This document shows, piece after piece, positions 7,195 through 15,389 of a DNA stretch of 64,000 bases. A program made the translations under genes and the position numbers. The stretch comes from Clostridiaceae bacterium (GTDB lineage: Bacteria > Bacillota > Clostridia > Oscillospirales > Butyricicoccaceae). The stretch's first letter is position 1. Every line of letters starts with the position of its first letter. Below the pieces are notes generated by a model. It ran no database searches and was not told the origin of the DNA. It worked only from the letters and a program-made list of their open reading frames with translations. The stretch spans positions 1-64,000 of the forward strand of contig QXXE01000014.1 of assembly GCA_009911355.1 (NCBI GenBank). Direction: 5' to 3'.

Positions 7195-8048
7195 GCGTTT
7201 CCACCTCCGATTTCATCCAGCGCCCGCTGCATTTCATCCAGTGCGTCCGCCAGGTCCGCCCCGCTGACCGTCCGGCTGTGGCTGCCAACTTTGCCAGCCG
7301 CCGCGCTCCAGCCGCAGCCCTTCACCGTGTCCAGCACAATCACAGACGGCTGGCTATTTTGCGCTTTCGCCGCGTCGACCGCGCGGTCAATGGCCTCCAC
7401 ATCGTGCCCATCCACCGCCTGTGCAAACCAGCCGAAGGCACGGAACTTATCGGCAATGTCACCCAGTGCGCAAACCTCATCCGTCGTCCCGTCAATCTGC
7501 AAATGGTTGTTGTCTACGAATGCAATCAGGTTGGAAAGCCCCCGGTGCGCCGCAAACAGCGCCATCTCCCAGACCTGGCCCTCGTCCAGCTCGCCGTCAC
7601 CCAGGATCAGGAAGACCCGGCTGCCCTTTCCGTCCATCCGCAGCGCGAGCGCCGCGCCTGCCGCCGCAGAGGCCCCCTGCCCCAGCGAACCGGTTGTTAT
7701 GTCGATCCCTGTGGTCAGCCGGTGGTCGCAGTGGCTGGGCAGTCGGGTGCCAAGCCGGTTGAGCGTTTGCAGCTGCTCCATCGGGAAAAAACCCCGGAGC
7801 GCCAGCGCAGCATATACTGCCGGGCCCGCGTGCCCTTTGGAGACCACCAGCCAGTCCCGTTCCGCCCAGTCCGGGCGCTGCGGGTCGTGCCGCAGCTGCT
7901 TCCCATAGAGCACCGCGAGCACATCAGCAATTGACAGCGCGCCGCCAACATGGCCTGAGCCGATGCTTGCGATCGCGCGGAGCGTCTCCATTCGGATGCG
8001 CACGGAAAACCGCCGCAGCTCCTGCATTTCCTGCTTTGCCAGCATCAT
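7191..8048 (-). CDS. Transketolase, N-terminal (thiamine diphosphate-binding) subunit
   Basis: The 285-residue protein shows ASIGSGHVGGALSIADVLAVLY at the N-terminus, KGHAGPAVYAAL, and the diphosphate/Mg motif GDGELDEGQVWE ending FVDNNHLQ. It supplies the cofactor half of the split enzyme with the gene that follows. A GGGGGGAT stretch precedes two adjacent ATG codons at 8048 and 8045, and either could be used. It is translated 11 bases after the RpiB-like gene, inside the LacI-controlled operon. Confidence 0.9.
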   Translation of the reverse strand: MMLAKQEMQELRRFSVRIRMETLRAIASIGSGHVGGALSIADVLAVLYGKQLRHDPQRPDWAERDWLVVSKGHAGPAVYAALALRGFFPMEQLQTLNRLGTRLPSHCDHRLTTGIDITTGSLGQGASAAAGAALALRMDGKGSRVFLILGDGELDEGQVWEMALFAAHRGLSNLIAFVDNNHLQIDGTTDEVCALGDIADKFRAFGWFAQAVDGHDVEAIDRAVDAAKAQNSQPSVIVLDTVKGCGWSAAAGKVGSHSRTVSGADLADALDEMQRALDEIGGGNA

Positions 8049-8059
8049 ATCCCCCCCTT

Positions 8060-8533
8060 TCAGCCAAAATTCCGGTCTTCAATTGCCGTGATCCGGTCGA
8101 TCTGCGAGCGGAGGTATGCCCGCCGCGTCTCCACAAACCGGTCTGCAAAGGGCGTGTTCAAAAACGCGTCCACCATTTCAAGCGCCATGTATTCGCCAAG
8201 GATATAGCCGCCGATGCACAGCACGTTGCAGTCGTTAATCAGCCGGCAGTGGCGGGCAGCAAATACGCTTTCCACGGGGGCCGCGTATACGCCCTTATGC
8301 TTGTTCGCGGCGAGCGAAACCCCCATGCCGGTGCCGCACAGCAGGATACCCCGCTCGGCCTCACCGCGCTGCACGGCAAGCGCGACCTGCTCGCCTGCCT
8401 CCGCATGCTCTTTTGCCTCGTCGGGCGAATGCGTGCCAAAGTCGAGCAGCTCATAGCCCTCGCCAGCCAGTTTTTTGACAATGGCCTGCTTGAGCAGCCA
8501 TCCGCCTTTATCATTTGCAATTGCAATTTTCAT
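8060..8533 (-). CDS. rpiB: RpiB/LacA/LacB family sugar-phosphate isomerase
   Basis: The 157-residue protein begins MKIAIANDKGGWLLKQAIVK and contains ERGILLCGTGMGVSLAANKH. Here Cys and the GTGMGVS loop form the active site of ribose-5-phosphate isomerase B relatives, which interconvert aldose and ketose phosphates. ARHCRLINDCNVLCIGG is the usual second signature. Its stop is overlapped by the dehydrogenase gene upstream (ATGA). In this operon it may act on a pentose or tetrose phosphate rather than ribose 5-phosphate; no sugar kinase is present nearby. Confidence 0.85.
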   Translation of the reverse strand: MKIAIANDKGGWLLKQAIVKKLAGEGYELLDFGTHSPDEAKEHAEAGEQVALAVQRGEAERGILLCGTGMGVSLAANKHKGVYAAPVESVFAARHCRLINDCNVLCIGGYILGEYMALEMVDAFLNTPFADRFVETRRAYLRSQIDRITAIEDRNFG

Positions 8534-9597
8534 TGGGAAACAACCTCCGTTCTGTTTTCCGGGACAAGCTCAATCACCGATTTGATAATGCTCTGCCCAT
8601 GCTCTGTTGTATATTGGAATGCGTACTCCGACTGTTCAAAGGGGAAAATGCTGGGTTCGGCCAGCGACAAATCGATCCGCCCGGCGGCCAGCGCTTCAAT
8701 CGCTACCGGGAACAGGTTCCTGTAACGGTAAATGGGATGGATGGACGCTTCGCGCACCATCAGCGGCATCAGGTCGAGCGTAACCGGTTCGGTCTGGTTG
8801 CCGACCAGCACAATGCGTCCGCCCCGCGCCACGCAGCGGCACGCCTGCCGCAGCGTAACCGGGCTTCCTGCCGTCTCAAAAACCAGGTCAGCACCCGCGC
8901 CGCCGGTCCGTTCGAGGACAGCCTCTGCCGTATCGGTTCCCGAAGCCAATACCGTCTCCTGCGCCCCCAGCCGCACCGCATTTTCCAGCCGCTTTTCAAA
9001 CAAATCGGCTACTATCACCTGCGTAACCCCCATCGCCCGGCAGGCAAGCAGGGTCATCATCCCGATCGGGCCGCCGCCCAGGATCACGGCGCTTTTCCCC
9101 AGCCCGGCGCGGCCCATCCGGGCCGCATGCAGGCCGACCGCGAGCGGCTCTGCCATCGCGCCGTAAAGCAGCGGCACAGCGTCCGGCAGATGGAACACCA
9201 TCCGCGCCGGGTAGGCCATATACCGCCGCAGGCAGCCGTCATTGGGCGGCGAGGCCAGGAACCGCATATCCGGGCACAGGTTGTATTTGCCGCTCCGGCA
9301 CAGCGCGCAGCCGCCGCAAGGCACGCCGGGCTCTGGCACCACACGGTCGCCGGGGGCAAAGCCGGATACGCCCTCCCCGACCGCCGTGACCACGCCCGCA
9401 CATTCATGCCCCAGCACAAACGGGCGGTCAATGACCTTGCTGCCAATCCGCCCAAACCGGAAAAAATGCAGGTCCGAGCCGCAGATGCCTACATAATGGA
9501 TTTCAATGACCACTTCTCCCGGTGCCGGTACCGGCATCGGGCAGTCCTGGAGCTCCATGCGCCCCAGCCCGGTCATTACAAACTGCTGATTTTTCAT
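8530..9597 (-). CDS. Zinc-dependent medium-chain alcohol/polyol dehydrogenase
   Basis: The 355-residue MDR enzyme shows YVGICGSDLHFFRFG with the catalytic zinc Cys and the GHECAGVV motif. The structural zinc cysteines are in CGGCALCRSGKYNLC, and the Rossmann motif is VILGGGPIGMMTLLAC. It most resembles sorbitol/xylitol-type or threonine dehydrogenases, oxidising a secondary alcohol with NAD. With the binding-protein transporter and isomerases, a polyol or rare sugar substrate is likely. It overlaps both neighbours by four bases. Confidence 0.88.
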   Translation of the reverse strand: MKNQQFVMTGLGRMELQDCPMPVPAPGEVVIEIHYVGICGSDLHFFRFGRIGSKVIDRPFVLGHECAGVVTAVGEGVSGFAPGDRVVPEPGVPCGGCALCRSGKYNLCPDMRFLASPPNDGCLRRYMAYPARMVFHLPDAVPLLYGAMAEPLAVGLHAARMGRAGLGKSAVILGGGPIGMMTLLACRAMGVTQVIVADLFEKRLENAVRLGAQETVLASGTDTAEAVLERTGGAGADLVFETAGSPVTLRQACRCVARGGRIVLVGNQTEPVTLDLMPLMVREASIHPIYRYRNLFPVAIEALAAGRIDLSLAEPSIFPFEQSEYAFQYTTEHGQSIIKSVIELVPENRTEVVSQ

Positions 9598-10427
9598 AAG
9601 CCCTCCCCCGCGCCCGGAAAGAGCGCCTTCATCGTTTCCAGATCGCGCCGCGCCAGCGCATAGGGGTCGGCCCCGGCCCCCATTGGCGGCTGCGCATAAT
9701 AATTCTCCGTGATATACCAGCCCTGCCAGCCTGCGGCATTCAGTACCGCTGCCGTTTCGGCCACCCGGCCTTCACCTTCCCCCAGCAGGCAGCAGCCCAC
9801 CATGTCATGCGGCGCATCTTTCAGATGGATGTGGTCGATACGCGCCGCCCCGATGCGGCGGATTTCCTCAGCCGGTTCCCCTGTGCCGAACCGGATCGGG
9901 TTGAGCGTATCGTACAGCACGCCCAGCCGCTCCCCCAGACGGTCCAGCAGCCCCAGCAGGCGGTCAATGTGCAGGATGCCCTCGTATACAATCCGCACGC
10001 CCCGCTCCGCTCCCAGCGCGCAGGCATATTCCAGCATGGCGGCAAAATTGTCCAGCTGATAGTCATTCCCGATCCGCGTAGCGAAGAAGGAGGACAGCAT
10101 CAGGCAGCCGATCCCCATTTCCGCACACGCCGCAACACCTTTTTGGATGCTTTCCCTTGCAAGCCCGCCTTTTCCCGAGGCCGCCGGGTACAGCATGGTC
10201 CCCTCGCGCACCAGGGTATGCAGGTGCAGCGAATGCAGCCGCAGCCCGGTCCGCTCCGCCTCCTCCAAATAGCCCGCCTGCACGCGCGGGTGGTTCATCG
10301 GGAAGCCCTGCGGCCCCCCGCCCAGATCGCCCAGCTGGATGCCGTCAAACCCACATTCCGCCGCCAGCCGGACCCCAAACGGCCCTCCCACCGGGAGCGA
10401 CCATTCGCAAATGCCAAATTGATTCAT
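9594..10427 (-). CDS. Sugar phosphate isomerase/epimerase, xylose-isomerase-like TIM barrel
   Basis: The 277-residue protein has the AP-endonuclease-2/IolE-type TIM barrel. It shows GFDGIQLGDLGG near the start and LHSLHLHTLV. The metal ligands of the family are plausible in IVYEGIL (Glu), LYDTLNP (Asp), IDHIHLKDA (His) and YITENYY (Glu). Such proteins isomerise or epimerise ketoses. Substrate is not deducible from sequence, but its place between permease and dehydrogenase ties it to the imported sugar. Confidence 0.82.
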   Translation of the reverse strand: MNQFGICEWSLPVGGPFGVRLAAECGFDGIQLGDLGGGPQGFPMNHPRVQAGYLEEAERTGLRLHSLHLHTLVREGTMLYPAASGKGGLARESIQKGVAACAEMGIGCLMLSSFFATRIGNDYQLDNFAAMLEYACALGAERGVRIVYEGILHIDRLLGLLDRLGERLGVLYDTLNPIRFGTGEPAEEIRRIGAARIDHIHLKDAPHDMVGCCLLGEGEGRVAETAAVLNAAGWQGWYITENYYAQPPMGAGADPYALARRDLETMKALFPGAGEGL

Positions 10428-10481
10428 CCCTGTCCTCCTTCCGGCGCTCTCCGCCAGTTGTTCCCCGTCCGCAAGCCAGGC

Positions 10482-11450
10482 TCACCGCCTGCCCTTGTTG
10501 ATCACCGCCACAAAACCAACTGCAAAAATCAGTACAACGCCCTGAATAATATCCTTCATAAAGTAGGACGCGCCAATCATGGTCAGGCCGTTCGAGATGA
10601 CCGCCATCAGCAGCGCGCCGACCGCACTGCCGCAGATATTGAACACGCCGGGCTTTAAAAAAGTCGCGCCCAGCATACAGGTGCTGATAGCGGGCAGCAT
10701 ATTGCTGTCCCCGATATTGGGCGTTACCGAGCTCAGCATGGATGCCTGCACAATCCCGGCAAAGCCGCAGCAGAGCGAGCAGAGCAGGAACGACAGCCGC
10801 TTCTGCCGCACACAGTCAATGCCCACATGCTGGGAAGCCGCCGCGTTGCTGCCGACCGCGTAGATATAGCGCCCGGTACGGGTATGCTCACAGAACACAA
10901 ATGCCGCGGCTACAACGAGGATAAACAGGATAGCCGGGATGGGAACCAGCCCAAACAGGAAGCCCTGCCCCAGCATGGAAAAGCCGGAAGGCCAGCTCAT
11001 CGAATAAAAGGTACCCCCACCGGTCATATACTTGCAGACGCCGTTGAGCAGCGTGGACACGCCGAAGGTCGCCACCCAAGCCCGGATATTCAGGTTCAGC
11101 ACCAAGAACGAATGAAACAGCCCGACCAGCACAGACAGCACCATCGTGACGGCAAGGCAAATATAAAAATTCGGGATAGATTCGACCATCAGCTTGGCAA
11201 TCACCACAGCCGCCAGCGAAGACTGCGCGCCAACCGCGAAATCAAATTCCCCGGAAGCCTGCACAATGGTCAGCCCGACCGAACAGATCCCCGTAATCGC
11301 CGCCGCGCGCAGGATATCCAGCAGGTTGCTCACCTTGAGGAAATTCGGCTCGCACACCGCGAACATCACGCCCGTCAAAACCGTGGCGATCAGCAAAAAA
11401 TACCGGATCAGTACATCCTTCGCACCGCCCCGCTTCCATCTATTGCTCAT
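10482..11450 (-). CDS. Sugar ABC transporter permease, RbsC type
   Basis: The 322-residue membrane protein has about eight to ten hydrophobic segments, with family marks SGEFDFAVGAQSSLAAVV and YAVGSNAAASQHVGID. It ends as AVGFVAVINKGRR. The start at 11450 was chosen because AGGAGGGGG precedes this ATG and it overlaps the ATPase stop by 11 bases; the longer in-frame extension is upstream coding sequence in another frame. It forms the channel for the sugar delivered by the binding protein at 13006-14229. Confidence 0.88.
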   Translation of the reverse strand: MSNRWKRGGAKDVLIRYFLLIATVLTGVMFAVCEPNFLKVSNLLDILRAAAITGICSVGLTIVQASGEFDFAVGAQSSLAAVVIAKLMVESIPNFYICLAVTMVLSVLVGLFHSFLVLNLNIRAWVATFGVSTLLNGVCKYMTGGGTFYSMSWPSGFSMLGQGFLFGLVPIPAILFILVVAAAFVFCEHTRTGRYIYAVGSNAAASQHVGIDCVRQKRLSFLLCSLCCGFAGIVQASMLSSVTPNIGDSNMLPAISTCMLGATFLKPGVFNICGSAVGALLMAVISNGLTMIGASYFMKDIIQGVVLIFAVGFVAVINKGRR

Positions 11451-12951
11451 AGCTCCCCCTCCTGAACGCCGCTTCCAGCAGCTTCCGCCTGCTGAATTCC
11501 TCCCGTTTGAACTCCTGGACGACATGCCCGAATGCAAAGACATAAATCCGGTTGCAGACGCTCAGCACCTCGTCCATCTCGGACGAGATGAAGATGACCG
11601 CCTTGCCGCCCTCCTCCGCGATATGCCGGGCCTTCAGATAGACCTCATGCTTTGCGCCGAGGTCAAGCCCATTGGTCGGCTCGTCCAGGATCAGCAGCCG
11701 GATATTTTCCAGCGCAACCGAACGGCCAATAATGATCTTCTGGATATTGCCGCCGCTGAGCGAGGTAATGCGCTGCCGCGGGCTGGCATAGCGGACGTTA
11801 TTCCGTCCCAGCACATCCAGCGCAAACGCGTCCCGCGCCTTTGCGTCCACCAGCCCCAGCCGGTTCACAAACCGCCGCAGGAACAGCACGCCGATATTAT
11901 CAATCAGGGAATCGTCCTGGAACATGCCGTGGGCGCGCAGCTCCGGGGTCATGACCAGCCCGCGGGCAATCATTTCATGGGTGGTAAATTTCCGGACCGG
12001 CTCGCCGCAGAACTCAACCTCGCCCCGCTGCATCGGCCGCAGCCCGGCAATCGCCTGTGCGCACTCGGTCCGTCCCGCGCCAACCAGCCCATAAAAGCCG
12101 ACGACCTCGCCCTCCTCCACATGGATATCCAGCCGGTGGGGGCGGCCGTCATAAACGCAGGTCCCGGCCCGCAGCACGGTCGCCGGGTTTTCCACGGTCT
12201 GCCTTACAACGATCGGCTCAGGGCTGCCATTTTTCAGCATGGCGGCAATGCATGCCTCCCGGGTGGTCTCCGGCTTGTTGACGGTCATCACCTTAACGCC
12301 CTCGGTAAACACGGAAATCCGGTCGGCGACCTGGAACACCTCGTCCAGCTTGTGTGAGATAAAGATCACCGCGATCTCCATCCGGGAGCGGAGCTCCTCG
12401 ACAAAGTGCAGGAAGGGCACGATCTCCCGCTCGCCCAGCGAAGCGGTCGGCTCGTCCAGCACCAGGAGCCGCGGCTCGGTCGCGAACGCACGGAGGATCT
12501 CAATTGACTGCTGCACCCCTGCGGAAAGCGTGCCCACCGGCACATCCAGCGGGATTTCCAGCCCCAGCCGGTCCTGTATCCCCTTTGCCATTTCCCGCAG
12601 CCGCTTTTCATCCAGGAAAAAGCGCCCCCTGACCGGCTCGCTGCCCAGCATGATATTCTGCGCGCCGGTCAGATGGGAAATCAGGTTGCGCTCCTGATAG
12701 ACCATGTTGATGCCCGCCCGCATCGCGTCGCCCGTGCTGCGGAACACCACCTTCCGGCCCATAAAATAGATTTCGCCGCTGTCCGGCTGGTACAGCCCGG
12801 TCAGCATTTTGCAGATGGTGCTTTTCCCTGCGCCGTTCTCGCCGATAATCGCGTGCACCTCGCCGCTGCGCACGTCAAAATCGATTTCGTTGGACGCGAT
12901 CGTCCCCGGGAACCGTTTGGTCAGCTTCCGGGTCTCCAGCACAACGCCCAT
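11440..12951 (-). CDS. Sugar ABC transporter ATP-binding protein, RbsA/MglA type
   Basis: The 503-residue protein has two nucleotide-binding domains. The first is complete, with Walker A GENGAGKST, a degraded signature (GTLSAGVQQSIEI) and Walker B LLVLDEPTASL. The second has GLVGAGRTE as Walker A, the signature SLSGGNIQKIIIGR, and Walker B LLILDEPTNGLD. This asymmetry is normal for sugar importers of the class. It sits between the binding protein and the permease and completes a high-affinity importer. Confidence 0.92.
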   Translation of the reverse strand: MGVVLETRKLTKRFPGTIASNEIDFDVRSGEVHAIIGENGAGKSTICKMLTGLYQPDSGEIYFMGRKVVFRSTGDAMRAGINMVYQERNLISHLTGAQNIMLGSEPVRGRFFLDEKRLREMAKGIQDRLGLEIPLDVPVGTLSAGVQQSIEILRAFATEPRLLVLDEPTASLGEREIVPFLHFVEELRSRMEIAVIFISHKLDEVFQVADRISVFTEGVKVMTVNKPETTREACIAAMLKNGSPEPIVVRQTVENPATVLRAGTCVYDGRPHRLDIHVEEGEVVGFYGLVGAGRTECAQAIAGLRPMQRGEVEFCGEPVRKFTTHEMIARGLVMTPELRAHGMFQDDSLIDNIGVLFLRRFVNRLGLVDAKARDAFALDVLGRNNVRYASPRQRITSLSGGNIQKIIIGRSVALENIRLLILDEPTNGLDLGAKHEVYLKARHIAEEGGKAVIFISSEMDEVLSVCNRIYVFAFGHVVQEFKREEFSRRKLLEAAFRRGSYEQ

Positions 12952-13005
12952 GCGTTTCCTCCTTTCCTGGCGGGCGCCGGGGATTCCCCCGGCGCCCTGC
13001 TGCCG

Positions 13006-14229
13006 TCACTGGATGATATACGGTTCGGCCTCGCCCGCCCAGTTATACCAGGCTTCCGGATCGTCCGGGTCGCCGCCGTAGAAATTGAACGCGGCGTGTA
13101 CCGGCTGGCCCGGTTCGGGCACGTTGCTTTTGTCCACAATGAAGCCTGTAAAGTACATGGCCTGCCCGAAGTAAGAGATCATGCAGCCCGGGTCGCCCGG
13201 CTGCATCCCGTCCACCTGCAGCTGCTTGATCAGTTCAAAGGTCGAATGGTTGTACAGTTCGGTCGGCTGGGCGTAGCTGTATTTGAAATTCGAGCCTTCC
13301 TCGCGGATATGCGACCATGCCTCCGAGCCGCCGTCAATGCCGACGATCGAGCACTCTGAGCCCGGAACGCTGCGGGACGCTTCGTCCGCGGCCGCCGCCA
13401 GCTTGTCATAGCTGCAAAAGATGATGTCGAGCTCCGCGCCTTCCTTCTCAAAGAAGCGCTTGGCATAGTTGTACGCCTGCTGCTGGGGCGACTCCGACGC
13501 ACCCTGCGAATTCACAAATTCCTCGCCTGCGGCCACCATGCCGGGATACTGCCCCCAGATAGCTTTTGCAACCTCTGTGCGCTCCATCTGCACCTGGATT
13601 GCAGGGTTGGTAATCACCGCGTATTTCGCATCCCAGGTATATTCCTGTGCCAGCTTATAAGCCAGCTCGGCCCCCGCTACGCCGTTTGGCTGGCAGGCAT
13701 TGGAAACCACGCCCGCAACCAGCTGGTTGTCAACGTTGTACACGCCGATCCCCTGCTCGCGCGCCTTCACAACCAGGTCGGAAAAAGGCATCATATCGCA
13801 ATTGCCAATGATAATCGCGTCCACGCCCTGGGTAATGAACGAGGTCAGCGCAGTGCGGCCCTCGTCGTTGTTATTGTAATAGCCCTCCGCGAGCTCCCAG
13901 CCCCGGTGCTCACACTCGATCTTGGTCTGGTTGTAATTGCGGAACTGGCTCTCCGTCTCCAGGTTATGGTACAGCAGGCCGACCTTCAGCTTACCAGACG
14001 GCTGCACCTTGAGCGCAGGGAAGCTGTCAGGGACCGTAGCGGGCGCGGCCTCAGGAGCCTTCTCCGGCGTATCCGGTTTCGCAGCCTCTGCGGATGCACC
14101 GTCCCCGGCGCTGTCCTGCGCAGGCGCGCCGCCGCCCGTCCCAGCCCCCTGCATCGTGCAGCCGGCCAGCAGCAGCGACAGGGCCAGCCCCAGCGCCGCA
14201 AAGCGTCTCATCCATACGGTCTTTTTCAT
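13006..14229 (-). CDS. Sugar-binding lipoprotein of ABC transporter
   Basis: The 407-residue protein has a signal peptide ending in a lipobox (LALSLLLAGC, Cys at about residue 21), then a low-complexity A/E/P tether of about 45 residues. A type 1 periplasmic binding fold follows, from LKVGLLYHNLETESQF and QGVDAIIIGNCD to the end. The start was placed at 14229, where AAAGGTGG precedes the ATG, discarding a 40-residue upstream extension. It captures the operon's substrate outside the cell. Its gene is separated from the ANTAR gene by a terminator. Confidence 0.9.
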   Translation of the reverse strand: MKKTVWMRRFAALGLALSLLLAGCTMQGAGTGGGAPAQDSAGDGASAEAAKPDTPEKAPEAAPATVPDSFPALKVQPSGKLKVGLLYHNLETESQFRNYNQTKIECEHRGWELAEGYYNNNDEGRTALTSFITQGVDAIIIGNCDMMPFSDLVVKAREQGIGVYNVDNQLVAGVVSNACQPNGVAGAELAYKLAQEYTWDAKYAVITNPAIQVQMERTEVAKAIWGQYPGMVAAGEEFVNSQGASESPQQQAYNYAKRFFEKEGAELDIIFCSYDKLAAAADEASRSVPGSECSIVGIDGGSEAWSHIREEGSNFKYSYAQPTELYNHSTFELIKQLQVDGMQPGDPGCMISYFGQAMYFTGFIVDKSNVPEPGQPVHAAFNFYGGDPDDPEAWYNWAGEAEPYIIQ

Positions 14230-14345
14230 GTTCGTTCCACCTTTCCAAATCGTTCGTGTTGGGGTCCCCTCAGGCTGGGCCAGTGCCCCGCCGCCCCAGG
14301 ACGTTCCCGTCCCGGCGCTTGCTGTGCCGCTCCCTCCTTTCAACA

Positions 14346-14378
14346 GCAAAACGCCCCCTGTGTTTCCAGGGGGCGTTC
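14346..14378 (-). terminator. Terminator between ANTAR gene and transporter operon (possible antitermination target)
   Basis: On the minus strand AACGCCCCCTG and CAGGGGGCGTTTT form an 11-bp stem with a six-base loop and a T tail. It lies after the ANTAR-regulator stop (14491) and before the binding-protein start (14229). Readthrough of this site would switch on the whole transporter/catabolic operon, which is the arrangement expected for ANTAR-mediated antitermination. Confidence 0.65.
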
Positions 14379-14490
14379 ATGGCCCGTTGTGCCGCCCGCA
14401 GGCCAGTCCTGGGCCCGCGGGCGCTGCTGCCGGGCGCGCCGCGCATCACGCAGCCGCTCATGCAGCTTTCTTCTGTTGCCAAAGGCCGCG

Positions 14491-15078
14491 CTACAAGCAA
14501 AGCCGCTCGTCCGCCAGGATAATCTCCCGCGCAACCGCCGCCAGCTTTTTATTCTGGCCCCTGCTTTTCTGCTGAAGCCGGCGCATGGCCTCCTGCTCGT
14601 GCAGGCCAAAGCGGTCCATCAGGATCCCTTTTGCCCGCTCGATGCTTTTGCGCTCTTCGAGCGCGGTTCGCAGCCGGCGCGTCTCCGACCGGAGCAGCGC
14701 AAGCTCCTCCGCCCGCAGGGCCGCCAGCCCAAGCGCTGCGGCCAGCTGCTCCTCACCAAACGGCCGGACCAGGCAGCCCAGCGCGCCCGCAGCCGACGCC
14801 GCCTCCATCAGCGCCGCCGGGAACCGCTCCGCAACGGCAACGCAGGCAATCCCCGTCCCGGACAACTGGCTGAGCAGCCCTATGCCTTCCGATACCGTCC
14901 CGCCTGCATCCACCAGGAGCAGTTCCGCCTGCCGCCGCTGCGCTTCCTTTGCCGCACGCGCGCCGCAGGCCGCCTCGCCCACAGCCACGTGCCCCAGGCG
15001 GTCCAGCAGCCGCCGCAGGCCGGTCCGGGCAGCCGCCTCGCCGCCCACCAGAAAGACCCTTAACCCATTCCGCGCCAT
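14491..15078 (-). CDS. ANTAR-domain regulator with degenerate receiver
   Basis: The 195-residue protein has a receiver-like domain (1-120) and a C-terminal ANTAR RNA-binding domain (about 135-190: EERKSIERAKGILMDRFGL, then EQEAMRRLQQKS). The receiver looks unable to take phosphate in the normal way: the acidic pair after strand 1 is replaced (VFLVGGEAA), and the usual Lys before PF is Arg (LVRPFG), although an Asp remains in LLLVDAGG. ANTAR proteins bind paired hairpins in RNA and prevent termination. The start at 15078 follows GAGGTGG. Confidence 0.82.
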   Translation of the reverse strand: MARNGLRVFLVGGEAAARTGLRRLLDRLGHVAVGEAACGARAAKEAQRRQAELLLVDAGGTVSEGIGLLSQLSGTGIACVAVAERFPAALMEAASAAGALGCLVRPFGEEQLAAALGLAALRAEELALLRSETRRLRTALEERKSIERAKGILMDRFGLHEQEAMRRLQQKSRGQNKKLAAVAREIILADERLCL

Positions 15079-15139
15079 CGCGCTCCACCTCGCCTTCCGG
15101 TTTTCCCCGCAAGTGATAAACAGGTGTTTTGCATCCCCC

Positions 15140-15165
15140 GCAAAATGTAATCGATTACATTTTGC
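15140..15165. promoter_or_regulatory. LacI-family operator (26-bp perfect palindrome)
   Basis: The core TGTAATCGATTACA extends symmetrically to 26 bases (15140-15165), with the central CpG expected of LacI-family sites. It lies about 25 bases downstream of the predicted start of the ANTAR-led transcript, so bound repressor would block elongation or open-complex formation. The divergent LacI gene at 15390 is the obvious partner. Confidence 0.8.
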
Positions 15166-15196
15166 ATTAAAAGCCTGCATCCGGGATGCTACCTTT

Positions 15197-15225
15197 ATTT
15201 TACACGAGCGTCTTTTGTTTGTAAA
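15197..15225 (-). promoter_or_regulatory. Promoter of the ANTAR/ABC/transketolase operon
   Basis: On the minus strand TTTACA (15220-15225) and TAAAAT (15197-15202) are separated by exactly 17 bases. Transcription would begin near 15190 and run through the palindromic operator at 15140-15165. Confidence 0.7.
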
Positions 15226-15319
15226 TACTATTTTTTCACAACTTTAACCCCAATTTTTTATGCATTCCGCACTTTTTCCAACCCATTCCGGGTTTCCTAA
15301 AATTCCTTCCGAAAAACGC

Positions 15320-15348
15320 TTGCAACTCCTCCCCGTTTCGTGTACATT
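15320..15348 (+). promoter_or_regulatory. Probable promoter of the LacI-family gene
   Basis: TTGCAA (15320-15325), 17 bases, then TACATT (15343-15348), about 40 bases before the ATG. A partial dyad, GTACATTAACAATCAGTAC, overlaps and follows the -10 box and could allow autoregulation. Confidence 0.5.
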
Positions 15349-15389
15349 AACAATCAGTACATGACAAATCCGCCAGGAGGGATCTTGCT

